A stretch of 64,000 nucleotides of DNA from Rufibacter hautae. Lineage in GTDB: Bacteria; Bacteroidota; Bacteroidia; Cytophagales; Hymenobacteraceae. A program made the position numbers and the translations under genes. The notes under the pieces are model-generated. The model was not told the origin of the DNA and did not search any database. It saw only the letters and a program-made list of their open reading frames with translations. This document shows, in pieces, positions 56,894 to 64,000 of the stretch (within the stretch, counting starts at the first letter, position 1; every line of letters begins with the position of its first letter). The DNA lies in assembly GCF_008271695.1 (NCBI RefSeq), contig NZ_VKKY01000001.1, positions 612,495 to 676,494 on the forward strand. The letters run 5' to 3'.

Positions 56894-58063
56894 ATGGCTA
56901 AGTTCATATTGATAGGCAATTACCCCCGGGATAGGCAGGAGAGCATGGAAAGGTTTGCCCAGATGCTGTACCATGGCTTTCAGGAGGCCGGGCATGCCTC
57001 TGAGATTTGGCGGCCAGTCGTCTTTTTTGGGGTATTCTTCAAGAACACCACTTCTGGATTAGGGAAATGGATGGGGTATCTGGATAAATATATTCTCTTC
57101 TGTCTTCTGCTGCAGTGGCGGGTATTTCAGATCAAGGCAAAAAACAAGGAAGTCCGATTTCACATTTGCGATCATTCCAATGCCCCTTATCTGCAATTCC
57201 TGCCTTCTTCTAAAACCAGTATCACCTGTCATGATGTGATTGCCATCAGGGCAGCAAAAGGCTACCCAGGCACTCATGTTGCCGTGTCCTTTTTCGGGAA
57301 GATTTTACAGAAATGGATTCATAAGCACCTAAGTTCCGCGGTTTCCGTTGCGTGTGTCTCCGAACTAACACTTACGCAATTAAGGGAGATCACTTCAGCT
57401 GAAAAGCCGGAAGAGAGAGATTGGCGGATAATCTACAATGCATTCAATGCCGACTTCAAACAAATCCCTCCCGATGTAGCCTTTGAAAGGTTGAAGAAAA
57501 GTGGCCTTCCCCTTGATGCTCCTTTCATTCTTCATGTAGGTTCTGCGCATCCCCGGAAAAACCGAAAATTGCTGCTTGACATGGTCTCCGAGCTTGGAGA
57601 CAACTGGAAAGGTAACATCTGCTTAGCCGCTAAACCCCTTGACCCAGCCTTAAGGGAGCATGCGCATCGGCTTGGTTTACAAGAAAGGGTTTTCTCCATC
57701 GTCAATCCTACCCATGCCACCTTAGAGGCACTGTACAATACCTGCCAGGCTTTTGTTTTCCCCTCTTACTCTGAGGGGTTTGGCTGGCCGGTTATTGAAG
57801 CGCAGGCTTGCGGTGCTCCTGTGATCGCTAGCAATACAGAACCTATGCCTGAGGTGAGCGGTGGTGCCGGTCTCCATTGTGACCCAAACAAAGCAGATGA
57901 GTTTTCGGTGGCTCTCCTCTCCTTGGATGATTCTTCCATCTTATCAGATTTGGTGCAGCGAGGCCTTGACAATTGCAGCCGGTTTTCAAGAAAACATATG
58001 ATAAACGCTTACCTGGAGCTTCACGGAATTAAGCAGAAAGAACCTCAACTTGTATGTGTTTGA
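56894..58063 (+). CDS. GT4 family glycosyltransferase
   Basis: Protein of 389 residues, GT-B fold. N-terminal FILIGNYPRDRQESMERFAQML, then TCHDVIAIRAAKG and FHVGSAHPRKNRKLLLDMV, with the donor site YSEGFGWPVIEAQACGAPVIASNTEPMPEV (GT4 E(x7)E hallmark). No signal peptide or TM. About 105 bp after the Wzy-like gene, in the same direction. Confidence 0.92.
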   Translation: MAKFILIGNYPRDRQESMERFAQMLYHGFQEAGHASEIWRPVVFFGVFFKNTTSGLGKWMGYLDKYILFCLLLQWRVFQIKAKNKEVRFHICDHSNAPYLQFLPSSKTSITCHDVIAIRAAKGYPGTHVAVSFFGKILQKWIHKHLSSAVSVACVSELTLTQLREITSAEKPEERDWRIIYNAFNADFKQIPPDVAFERLKKSGLPLDAPFILHVGSAHPRKNRKLLLDMVSELGDNWKGNICLAAKPLDPALREHAHRLGLQERVFSIVNPTHATLEALYNTCQAFVFPSYSEGFGWPVIEAQACGAPVIASNTEPMPEVSGGAGLHCDPNKADEFSVALLSLDDSSILSDLVQRGLDNCSRFSRKHMINAYLELHGIKQKEPQLVCV

Positions 58064-58234
58064 AGGCCTTACCTCCTTCCTTGATTTCTCCTCCTGGAAG
58101 CTTAGAAGGAAGAATGTTTATTTAACGAATATTTTTCAGGCAATGGCCTTAGTGAGGCAGGCTAAGACCCAAAGTATCCCACCAGAACAGAAGGCTTGAT
58201 TAATAGGTGGAGAACAACTAATAACTGATCCCTG

Positions 58235-59515
58235 ATGAAGATTTTACGAGTAATTGGGAGTATGAATCCTGCAAGTGGCGGTCCCTGCCAAGGAATCCGG
58301 AATTCCATTCCTGAACTTGAAAAGCTGGGAGTATCAAATGAGGTAGTTTGTTTAGATTCTCCCGAGGCGGCGTTTCTGGGCAAGGATGAGTTTACCATCC
58401 ATGCCTTGGGCCCGGGCAAAGGACCATGGAACTACTCCCCAAAACTATCCCCTTGGCTCCTTGAAAACCTTCCCCGGTTTGATGCGGTCATTGTGCACGG
58501 CCTTTGGCTTCATCATGGTTATGCCGTGAGGAGTGCCTTGAATAAGTTGAGACTGAAAACAACGGCCACAAAACCCGGAGGCCACAAACTCCCTGGCTTT
58601 TTTGTCATGCCCCATGGAATGCTTGATCCTTATTTTCAGAAAGCGGCAGGCAGGAAACTAAAGGCCCTTAGGAACTGGGTTTATTGGAAACTCATTGAAG
58701 GCCGTATCATCAATGAAGCGGCAGGAGTTCTATTTACCTGCGAGGCAGAGCTTAGCCTGGCACGCGAGCCTTTTACGCCTTATTTTCCAAAAAGGGAAAT
58801 AAACGTAGGATATGGTATCCCAGAGCCACCCCAACTTACCTCAAGCATGGAGGAATCTTTCTTTGCGCTTTGCCCTGACTTGCGGACCCGTCCTTACCTC
58901 CTCTTTCTAAGCCGCATACATGAAAAAAAAGGCATTGATCTTCTCCTTAAGGCTTATGCTGAGTTGACCATGCGCCACCACCTCCATAAACCGGTTCCTG
59001 AGTTAGCCGAAGCAAATGATTCATCTCCCAACAGCACACTTGCAATTACCAGGGAATGGCCAGCCCTGGTAATTGCTGGCCCAGGTTTGGATACACCTTA
59101 CGGAAAAACGCTACAGAAACAAGCCGAAGAAACTACCCTGCTGGGAAATAGATCTATCTACTTTCCTGGCATGTTGACCGGCGAAACCAAATGGGGGGCT
59201 TTTTATGGTTGTGAGGCTTTTATCTTGCCAAGCCATCAAGAGAATTTTGGCATTGCCGTGGCAGAGGCACTTGCTTGCAGCAAACCCGTTTTAATCTCTG
59301 ATCAAGTAAACATTTGGAGAGAAATTGCCCAGACTGGAGGCGGCTTGTTAGCAAAAGACACACAGGAAGGCACAAAAGAGCTGCTAAGCACCTGGACGGA
59401 TTTATCAGAAGAAGAGAGAGGCCAAATGAGAAGTAATGCAAGAACTACTTACGAGGCATTTTTTGCCATCAAGCCTCATGCATTGAGGGTGTGGGAAGCA
59501 CTAAAACAATCATAG
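58235..59515 (+). CDS. GT4 family glycosyltransferase, last gene of plus-strand cluster
   Basis: Protein of 426 residues. N-terminal VIGSMNPASGGPCQGIRNSIPELE (Gly-rich acceptor loop), GLWLHHGYAVR and MPHGMLDPYFQK, then LFLSRIHEKKGIDLLLKAYAEL and PSHQENFGIAVAEALACSKPVLISDQ (GT4 donor site). The longer middle part (about 250-290) is a low-similarity insertion. It converges with the minus-strand WcaI-like gene; 158 bp separate the stops. Confidence 0.92.
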   Translation: MKILRVIGSMNPASGGPCQGIRNSIPELEKLGVSNEVVCLDSPEAAFLGKDEFTIHALGPGKGPWNYSPKLSPWLLENLPRFDAVIVHGLWLHHGYAVRSALNKLRLKTTATKPGGHKLPGFFVMPHGMLDPYFQKAAGRKLKALRNWVYWKLIEGRIINEAAGVLFTCEAELSLAREPFTPYFPKREINVGYGIPEPPQLTSSMEESFFALCPDLRTRPYLLFLSRIHEKKGIDLLLKAYAELTMRHHLHKPVPELAEANDSSPNSTLAITREWPALVIAGPGLDTPYGKTLQKQAEETTLLGNRSIYFPGMLTGETKWGAFYGCEAFILPSHQENFGIAVAEALACSKPVLISDQVNIWREIAQTGGGLLAKDTQEGTKELLSTWTDLSEEERGQMRSNARTTYEAFFAIKPHALRVWEALKQS

Positions 59516-59673
59516 TAGGGAGAAAAAGGTAGACTAAACTTTCTAGTTAACCAACCTTTGCTTTAAGAGAGCCGATTCCTTCAACCTAGTACCATTGCCA
59601 GCTTTTGCCTTTTTAAGCTATTTTCTTAAAACGAAGGTAAAAACAGGTAACATCTGTGAATCTATTATCTGGC

Positions 59674-60993
59674 CTAACCATTCACCTCCACGAAGTCTTT
59701 TTCATTGCGGGCCAATTTATCTGCTCCTTTAAGCATAGAATTCATGGAAGTTGAAAACACATGTTCTTCAAAGGATTGCATGATGCTTTCAATTGAAAGA
59801 TACTTTTCTGCATAAGCGCAAGCCGCAGACTTGATACTTTCATTACTGGCACCAACTAAAGCATTCCAAATTCCAGTATTCAAGGCCTCCTGGTTTTCAG
59901 CTTCCACAAGAATACCCATGTTATGCTTATGCACAAGCGCATACAAACCAGTTCCGGGGTTAGCGGTGATCAACGCCAAGCCACCAACGGCCAATATAGT
60001 AGTCAGTTTTGAAGGCATGACCAAATCACTGGCAATACCTTTCTGTATAACTAAATGCAGGTCGGCCATATTCAAGAACTGGTTGAACTTCTCAAAAGGC
60101 TGTAAGGGAAAGAAAATCAAGTTCTGCAGGTCTAAGCGTTCTGCCAAGTCAATAAGCCGTGCCTTGTAAGGCCCTGAACCGCAGATAACAAATTTCCAGT
60201 TTTCCTGATTTCTGAATCTGTCTGCAGCCTGGATGATGGCTTCTAAGCCTTGCTTCTCTCCTATAGCTCCAGAATACAGGATTACCTTGTCTGTGGACTT
60301 AAACCCAAACAATTCTTTCAGGCTCTCTTGATCTTTGATGGGATAGAATTGAGAAGTATCGGTCCAGTTTGGGTGCAGAAACACGTGCTTCTCTGCTTTG
60401 CTCTGGATTCTGTCTACCATACTTTCTGAAATACTGCTCACCACATCACTTCTGTTGAAAATAGCTTTCTCCAGTTTAAACAGTATCTCTATCACTCTTT
60501 TGTTTTGGATCATCTGCAAATCTCTGGCCGCTTCAATTTGCAGGTCTTGTATATGATACAAAAGCTTTGCTCCTCTCAACCCCTTATATAGTACCCCCAG
60601 AAACCCAATCAGAAAGGAAGGGGCTACTGTAATAACTACATCAAACTTTTGAGAGAAAACCAAACCAAGCACTCTTAAACCAGCCGATAAGAGAAAGGTA
60701 AAGTCCAGGATAATTCTCTTTAGACCTGACGGATTTGCGGGCACGTAGATAGGACATCGTAAGGTCCTGATCTTACCTCCAGATTCAAATTGCTGGACTT
60801 CTGAAGAAAACCTGAACCTCTTATGGTAGTAAGGTTCCTGCACCTTCCAGTAAGGATAATACGGGTAAGTGGTGACAACTGTACAATCATACCCTCTATT
60901 TGCCAGCCAATGGATTTGCTCTCCACAATATTTCCCGATACCAGTTGGTTCTGGTTTGAAATTATAACTTATGAGCAAAATTCTTTTTTTCAC
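59674..60993 (-). CDS. WcaI-like GT4 glycosyltransferase
   Basis: Protein of 439 residues resembling colanic-acid glycosyltransferase WcaI: KKRILLISYNFKPEPTGIGKYCGE at the N-terminus, TTYPYYPYWKV, LYSGAIGEKQGLEAII and FFPLQPFEKFNQFLNMADLHLV in the donor half. No signal peptide. Convergent with the plus-strand EPS genes and 130 bp downstream of the GT2 gene on the same strand. Probably extends the same polymer or a related surface glycan. Confidence 0.9.
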   Translation of the reverse strand: MKKRILLISYNFKPEPTGIGKYCGEQIHWLANRGYDCTVVTTYPYYPYWKVQEPYYHKRFRFSSEVQQFESGGKIRTLRCPIYVPANPSGLKRIILDFTFLLSAGLRVLGLVFSQKFDVVITVAPSFLIGFLGVLYKGLRGAKLLYHIQDLQIEAARDLQMIQNKRVIEILFKLEKAIFNRSDVVSSISESMVDRIQSKAEKHVFLHPNWTDTSQFYPIKDQESLKELFGFKSTDKVILYSGAIGEKQGLEAIIQAADRFRNQENWKFVICGSGPYKARLIDLAERLDLQNLIFFPLQPFEKFNQFLNMADLHLVIQKGIASDLVMPSKLTTILAVGGLALITANPGTGLYALVHKHNMGILVEAENQEALNTGIWNALVGASNESIKSAACAYAEKYLSIESIMQSFEEHVFSTSMNSMLKGADKLARNEKDFVEVNG

Positions 60994-61051
60994 AACTTAT
61001 ATCCCGTTTAACAAACCAACTTTAAAATCTGTGGTGAGTATTTAAAAAGAC

Positions 61052-61079
61052 GCCTATTTTATTAAAACAGCCCTTAAAC
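61052..61079 (-). repeat. Copy of dispersed palindrome after GT2 gene
   Basis: GCCTATTTTATTAAAACAGC followed by CCTTAAAC: inner TTTT/AAAA arms and outer AAAC, as in the PUL copies. It lies about 45 bp past the GT2 stop codon and before the WcaI-like start, showing the family is not limited to the PUL. Confidence 0.5.
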
Positions 61080-61122
61080 CTAATTGAATAGCAGCAGTAA
61101 TTTTAGATACAGAGAAGAAAAT

Positions 61123-62034
61123 TCAATTTTCACCTAAAGAGATCAATCTATCTGGGAGAATGGAATCATTACTTAGGGTATCAACCTGTTTTACCAAGTG
61201 CTCCTTTCTCATATTCTCCTTTAATTTACAATAGATCTGCATAAAATAAGACATCTTTAGAATAGCATATGCAAAGCCTCTTGCACCGTCTTTGAAACCA
61301 CCTAAAAAGATGTAACTCCCCATAAAGAAAACAGGACCAATTAAGACACTTTGCATCAATTGATATTTAACCCGCTGTTTCCAAGTCAAGGTAGCCACCC
61401 AAGAAGAATTGGTAAAAGATTTCAGAAAACGGGCAGCTTCCCATTCTGCATAATCATTATGCTTTATCACAAAATTTGATATTCCTCTAAAGTCTTGGTG
61501 GTCTATTTTACTTTTAATAACACCTACTTTTCCTTGTAGAATGGGATGCTCATGCACCTCCATATCCAGCTGTGTCCATTTATCTTCATCAATCTGCTCG
61601 TATTCACCAGCACCAACCTGAAACAAGGCCAGCTTCTTTAATGGGTAGCCTCCTTTTAGCTGCTTTCCTAAAAAATAGACCGAATAATTAAGCCAGTAAC
61701 CTACCTTATCATTGTCATTTAGAGCAACTCTAAGCTCAGATTTGAAATCCTCGGTCAGATATTCATCAGCATCCAGAAAAAGAACCCATTTGGTTTTAGG
61801 AGTATGGTTTCTCAAAAACCAATTACGCTTTTTAGGGTATCTACCATCCCAAGAAAAATCTATGACTTCTATTCCGTAGGCTTTTGCAATTTCTTTCGTG
61901 CTGTCTGTGCTTCCTGAGTCAATAATCACAACGTGCTGTGCCAGATTTTGCCCGATAGCTTTTAAGCAATCAGGTAAATTTCTTTCTTCGTTTTTTACTG
62001 GGATAGCAATTGTAAGATCAAGTTTACGTGCCAT
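61123..62034 (-). CDS. Family 2 glycosyltransferase (WaaE/KdtX-like)
   Basis: Protein of 303 residues from the ATG at 62034; a TTG three codons earlier is unlikely. GT-A fold with LTIAIPVKNEERNLPDCLKAI, VVIIDSGSTDSTKEIA and the DxD in LFLDADEYLTEDF (residues about 85-97). Later GYWLNYSVYFLGKQLKGGYPLKKLALF and a hydrophobic C-terminal part (TM-like QSVLIGPVFFMGSYIFLGGFKDG). Similar to enzymes adding heptose or glucose to lipid carriers. It sits between the WcaF-like and WcaI-like genes in one direction. Confidence 0.9.
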   Translation of the reverse strand: MARKLDLTIAIPVKNEERNLPDCLKAIGQNLAQHVVIIDSGSTDSTKEIAKAYGIEVIDFSWDGRYPKKRNWFLRNHTPKTKWVLFLDADEYLTEDFKSELRVALNDNDKVGYWLNYSVYFLGKQLKGGYPLKKLALFQVGAGEYEQIDEDKWTQLDMEVHEHPILQGKVGVIKSKIDHQDFRGISNFVIKHNDYAEWEAARFLKSFTNSSWVATLTWKQRVKYQLMQSVLIGPVFFMGSYIFLGGFKDGARGFAYAILKMSYFMQIYCKLKENMRKEHLVKQVDTLSNDSILPDRLISLGEN

Positions 62035-62080
62035 TTCAATCAAACTCTATAAAAAGAAAGCTACTGTTGTAAAACTATCA

Positions 62081-62659
62081 TCAAGAAACAGGCTCTAAGA
62101 ACCTCTCTTTCTGTATCTTCTCTTCCATCCTGTCTTTGATGGGTTTGCACGGATGACCTGAGCAAACCATCCAGGCCGGCATATCCTTTGTCACAACGGC
62201 TCTAGCCCCAATAACACATCCTTCTCCTATGGTTACCCCAGGATGTACAAATGCCTCTGCGGCAACCCAGGCAAAGTCACCCACCTGTATCGGTTTGGTG
62301 ACCAAAGGAAAACCCAACTCTGTATAATCATGGGTTCCTGTACACAGATGTGCTCCTTGAGAAACAACCGCCCTTCTCCCTATGATGATTTTGCCCTGAG
62401 AATATAGAATAACTCCATTGGCTATCCCGCATTGGTCTTCTAATTGAAGATTCCAAGGGGCCCAAATCTTTACTTTAGGATAAACATGTACACCTCTTCC
62501 CACTTTAGCGCCAAACAACCTTAACAGAAAAGACCTCCAGCCATGCAGTTGTTTAGGAGAATAGGTAAAGAACAAGGTGGCTGTTAGTTGCCAAACTAAT
62601 CTAAAAAAGCGGTTGTAAAAAGAAAAAGAAGGGCCAGTAACTGTATCTTTATTATACAT
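62081..62659 (-). CDS. WcaF-like acetyltransferase
   Basis: Protein of 192 residues. After an N-terminal hydrophobic helix (FRLVWQLTATLFFTYSP) come left-handed beta-helix hexapeptide repeats (VGRGVHVYPKVKI, GIANGVILYSQGKIIIG, VHPGVTIGEGCVIGARAVVTKDMP) and the active-site His in CTGTHDYTE. It acetylates a sugar of the exopolysaccharide, using acetyl-CoA. First gene of the minus-strand group, followed 46 bp later by the GT2 gene. Confidence 0.92.
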   Translation of the reverse strand: MYNKDTVTGPSFSFYNRFFRLVWQLTATLFFTYSPKQLHGWRSFLLRLFGAKVGRGVHVYPKVKIWAPWNLQLEDQCGIANGVILYSQGKIIIGRRAVVSQGAHLCTGTHDYTELGFPLVTKPIQVGDFAWVAAEAFVHPGVTIGEGCVIGARAVVTKDMPAWMVCSGHPCKPIKDRMEEKIQKERFLEPVS

Positions 62660-63282
62660 ACCTATTTAGAATCTAAAACCTTTATACCACTCAAGAAACT
62701 TGCCTCTTCAGAACCAATAAAGTTCTTACAATCTCCAAATTCTATTAAACAATAACTCTACCCTACAAGCCCAAACAATTCACATATACAATTTGAAGCT
62801 AAGCTACTTTAAGACTATGAAACAGTTCAACAAACTAGAACAACATATATTTATAAAATATTAAATAATACTTCAATTTATTTTATCAAAAACAAGCCCT
62901 AAAACGGCCGTTCTTCCTAAAAATCCCAAATAATATCCCAAAATATACTTAGGAGTTAATACACTATAGTACAAAAAATTAATTCAAAACACAACATAAC
63001 ATTACACACATATTCTACTTACTTCATATTCCTATATACATACCTTATTAATACAAAATTCAACTGGCACCAAACGCAGCAACGCACATATAATTAAAAA
63101 TAATCACATAAAAGCATTTCCTTTTAAAGGGCAAAAATAAATCGGTGCAAAATCTTCATGCACCGATTTATTTAACAACCAATTTAATTATCATGAAATT
63201 TACTTCTCATCTATTTTAGGCTTCCAGTTTGCAACCATGAGGGCACTACACTATTTAAGCAATAAATTAACCTAACTATCTA
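62660..63282. other. AT-rich intergenic region with terminator
   Basis: About 620 bp, strongly AT-rich, with no convincing gene. The only strong structure is the perfect hairpin at 63136-63172 that ends the malectin gene transcript. The remaining part probably holds the promoter of the WcaF-like gene. A partial relative of the dispersed palindrome (ACAAGCCCTAAAAC near 62890) is also present. Confidence 0.5.
63136..63172 (-). terminator. Perfect hairpin terminator after malectin gene
   Basis: AATAAATCGGTGCA at 63136-63149 pairs exactly with TGCACCGATTTATT at 63159-63172, loop of 9 nt. About 110 bp past the malectin-gene stop on the minus strand. The stem end is A/T-rich, which would give a T-run on either strand, so it could terminate in both directions. 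Confidence 0.8.
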
Positions 63283-64000
63283 TCAAGGCTTTTTCAGGAC
63301 CTTGAACATTCTACTGAAGCTTTTGTCTTTACTTACGACATAAAGTAAGTAAACACCAGGGCTTAATTGAGCGTCTTGCAATGAAATCTTAAACTCGTTT
63401 TCACCCATAAATTTAGGCTTGAAAGATTCTTTATAAAAGGTATTCCCTAAAACATCATACACCTTTACTTCATACTCTTCACCTTCTTTTTCTGAGTTGA
63501 GATGCAAATAAATATTCTCATCAAAAGGATTTGGATGAACATTCGCCTCAAGATTTTTAGGAGAGGAAGGCTCTAATACCACTTTGCTAGAAGATGAAGC
63601 GATACTACTAGTACCTATTCCGCCGGTTGCTATAACCTCCACGGCGGAGACCAGGGCGTTGTCCACAAGGCGGGCGAAGGCGATGTTGAGCGTGCCGTCG
63701 GTGACGGTCACCGTGAAGGTCTCCGTGGCGGCCGTCTTGGCCGCCCCCGCCCTGCCCACGATGTCGTAGGCGCTGAGCACCTTCGTCCCCTCGATGCTCA
63801 CGTCGAACACCCGCTTGCCGGCCGCCGTCCAGTACAGGTCGGCGAAGTGCAGCACCACCTGGTACTCCCCACCCTTGACGGGGATGTTGTAGGAGAAGCC
63901 CGTCCCGAACCGGTTCGAGCGGTAGATCGCGTCGTCCGTGGTCCCGGCGATAGCATCCGTGGTGGGGGACTTCTTGGACCCGCCCGAGGCGAAGGCGTCC
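63283..64000 (-). CDS. Malectin-domain protein with T9SS C-terminal sorting signal, 5' cut by window edge
   Basis: At least 239 residues visible; the frame is open to the right edge (first full codon at 63999). The N-terminal visible part is a malectin-type domain (YRSNRFGTGFSYNIPVKGG, VVLHFADLYWTAAGKRVFDV, then EGTKVLSAYDIVGRAG), a beta-sandwich often binding glycans. After a Ser-rich linker comes a type A sorting domain (HPNPFDENIYLHLN, YEVKVYDVLGN, LSPGVYLLYVVSKDKSFSRMFKV), which sends the protein through T9SS to the surface. From about 63640 rightward the DNA is very GC-rich; the sorting-domain part is AT-rich. Confidence 0.92.
   Translation of the reverse strand, partial: DAFASGGSKKSPTTDAIAGTTDDAIYRSNRFGTGFSYNIPVKGGEYQVVLHFADLYWTAAGKRVFDVSIEGTKVLSAYDIVGRAGAAKTAATETFTVTVTDGTLNIAFARLVDNALVSAVEVIATGGIGTSSIASSSSKVVLEPSSPKNLEANVHPNPFDENIYLHLNSEKEGEEYEVKVYDVLGNTFYKESFKPKFMGENEFKISLQDAQLSPGVYLLYVVSKDKSFSRMFKVLKKP

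Overview
The window looks like a chromosomal segment of a Bacteroidota species, most likely order Cytophagales and family Hymenobacteraceae (Rufibacter/Pontibacter-like). The reasons are a SusC/SusD pair with a one-protein hybrid two-component sensor, many secreted glycoside hydrolases with Bacteroidota-type signal or lipoprotein peptides, a type IX secretion (T9SS) C-terminal sorting domain at the right edge, and moderately GC-rich coding DNA broken by AT-rich intergenic and accessory patches. The genus is an inference. No rRNA, tRNA, CRISPR array or insertion sequence was recognised.

Layout. (1) 1-1643, minus strand: three overlapping genes resembling a piece of a prophage or tail-assembly module, cut by the left edge. 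(2) 1789-3528, minus strand, AT-rich in its first part: a GTPase followed 8 bp later by a small two-TM membrane protein, then a small orphan gene with a strong inverted repeat upstream. (3) 3837-39802, all minus strand: a large polysaccharide utilisation locus (PUL). In transcription order it holds a DUF4861 protein, a short DUF2264 protein, a hybrid two-component regulator, SusC, SusD, GH30, two GH2 enzymes, a BNR_4/GH145-like propeller, GH105, a long DUF2264 protein, galK, galT, GH16, a DUF1080 protein, GH35, a two-domain GH43 and GH13. This enzyme set fits type II arabinogalactan (arabinogalactan-protein glycans): endo-beta-1,6-galactanase-like GH30, beta-galactosidases, arabinosidase-type GH43, enzymes for the Rha-GlcA caps, and the first two Leloir enzymes for the released galactose. 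The substrate is inferred from gene content. (4) 40127-42158, minus strand: two tandem family 2 glycosyltransferases whose N-terminal halves are identical over 315 bp and very GC-rich while their C-terminal halves differ. (5) 42159-43126: a long AT-rich leader. (6) 43127-59515, plus strand: an exopolysaccharide or capsule cluster (Wza-like export lipoprotein, Wzc-like tyrosine kinase, exostosin-like GT, Wzx flippase, a 6-TM orphan, five GT4 enzymes, a GT8 enzyme, a pyruvyl transferase and a Wzy-like polymerase). (7) 59674-62659, minus strand: WcaI-like GT4, GT2 and WcaF-like acetyltransferase, converging on the plus-strand cluster. (8) 63283-64000, minus strand: the C-terminal part of a malectin-domain protein with a T9SS sorting signal, showing an abrupt change of base composition inside the gene.

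How it works together. In the PUL, the periplasmic propeller of the hybrid regulator should sense an oligosaccharide and switch on susCD and the enzymes. SusD/SusC import oligosaccharides, and periplasmic and surface glycosidases trim them. GalK and GalT then feed galactose into central metabolism. In the EPS cluster, sugars are assembled on a lipid by the GTs, decorated with pyruvate and acetyl groups, flipped by Wzx, polymerised by Wzy and exported through Wzc/Wza. The initiating phosphoglycosyl transferase is not in the window.

Most notable signals: the GC-rich shared 5-prime module in the tandem glycosyltransferases, with a similar composition step in the malectin gene; a family of imperfect palindromes (core TTTTCctgAAAAcaGGCC) sitting just after most PUL genes and once inside a glycosyltransferase gene; and the GTPase/two-TM pair.
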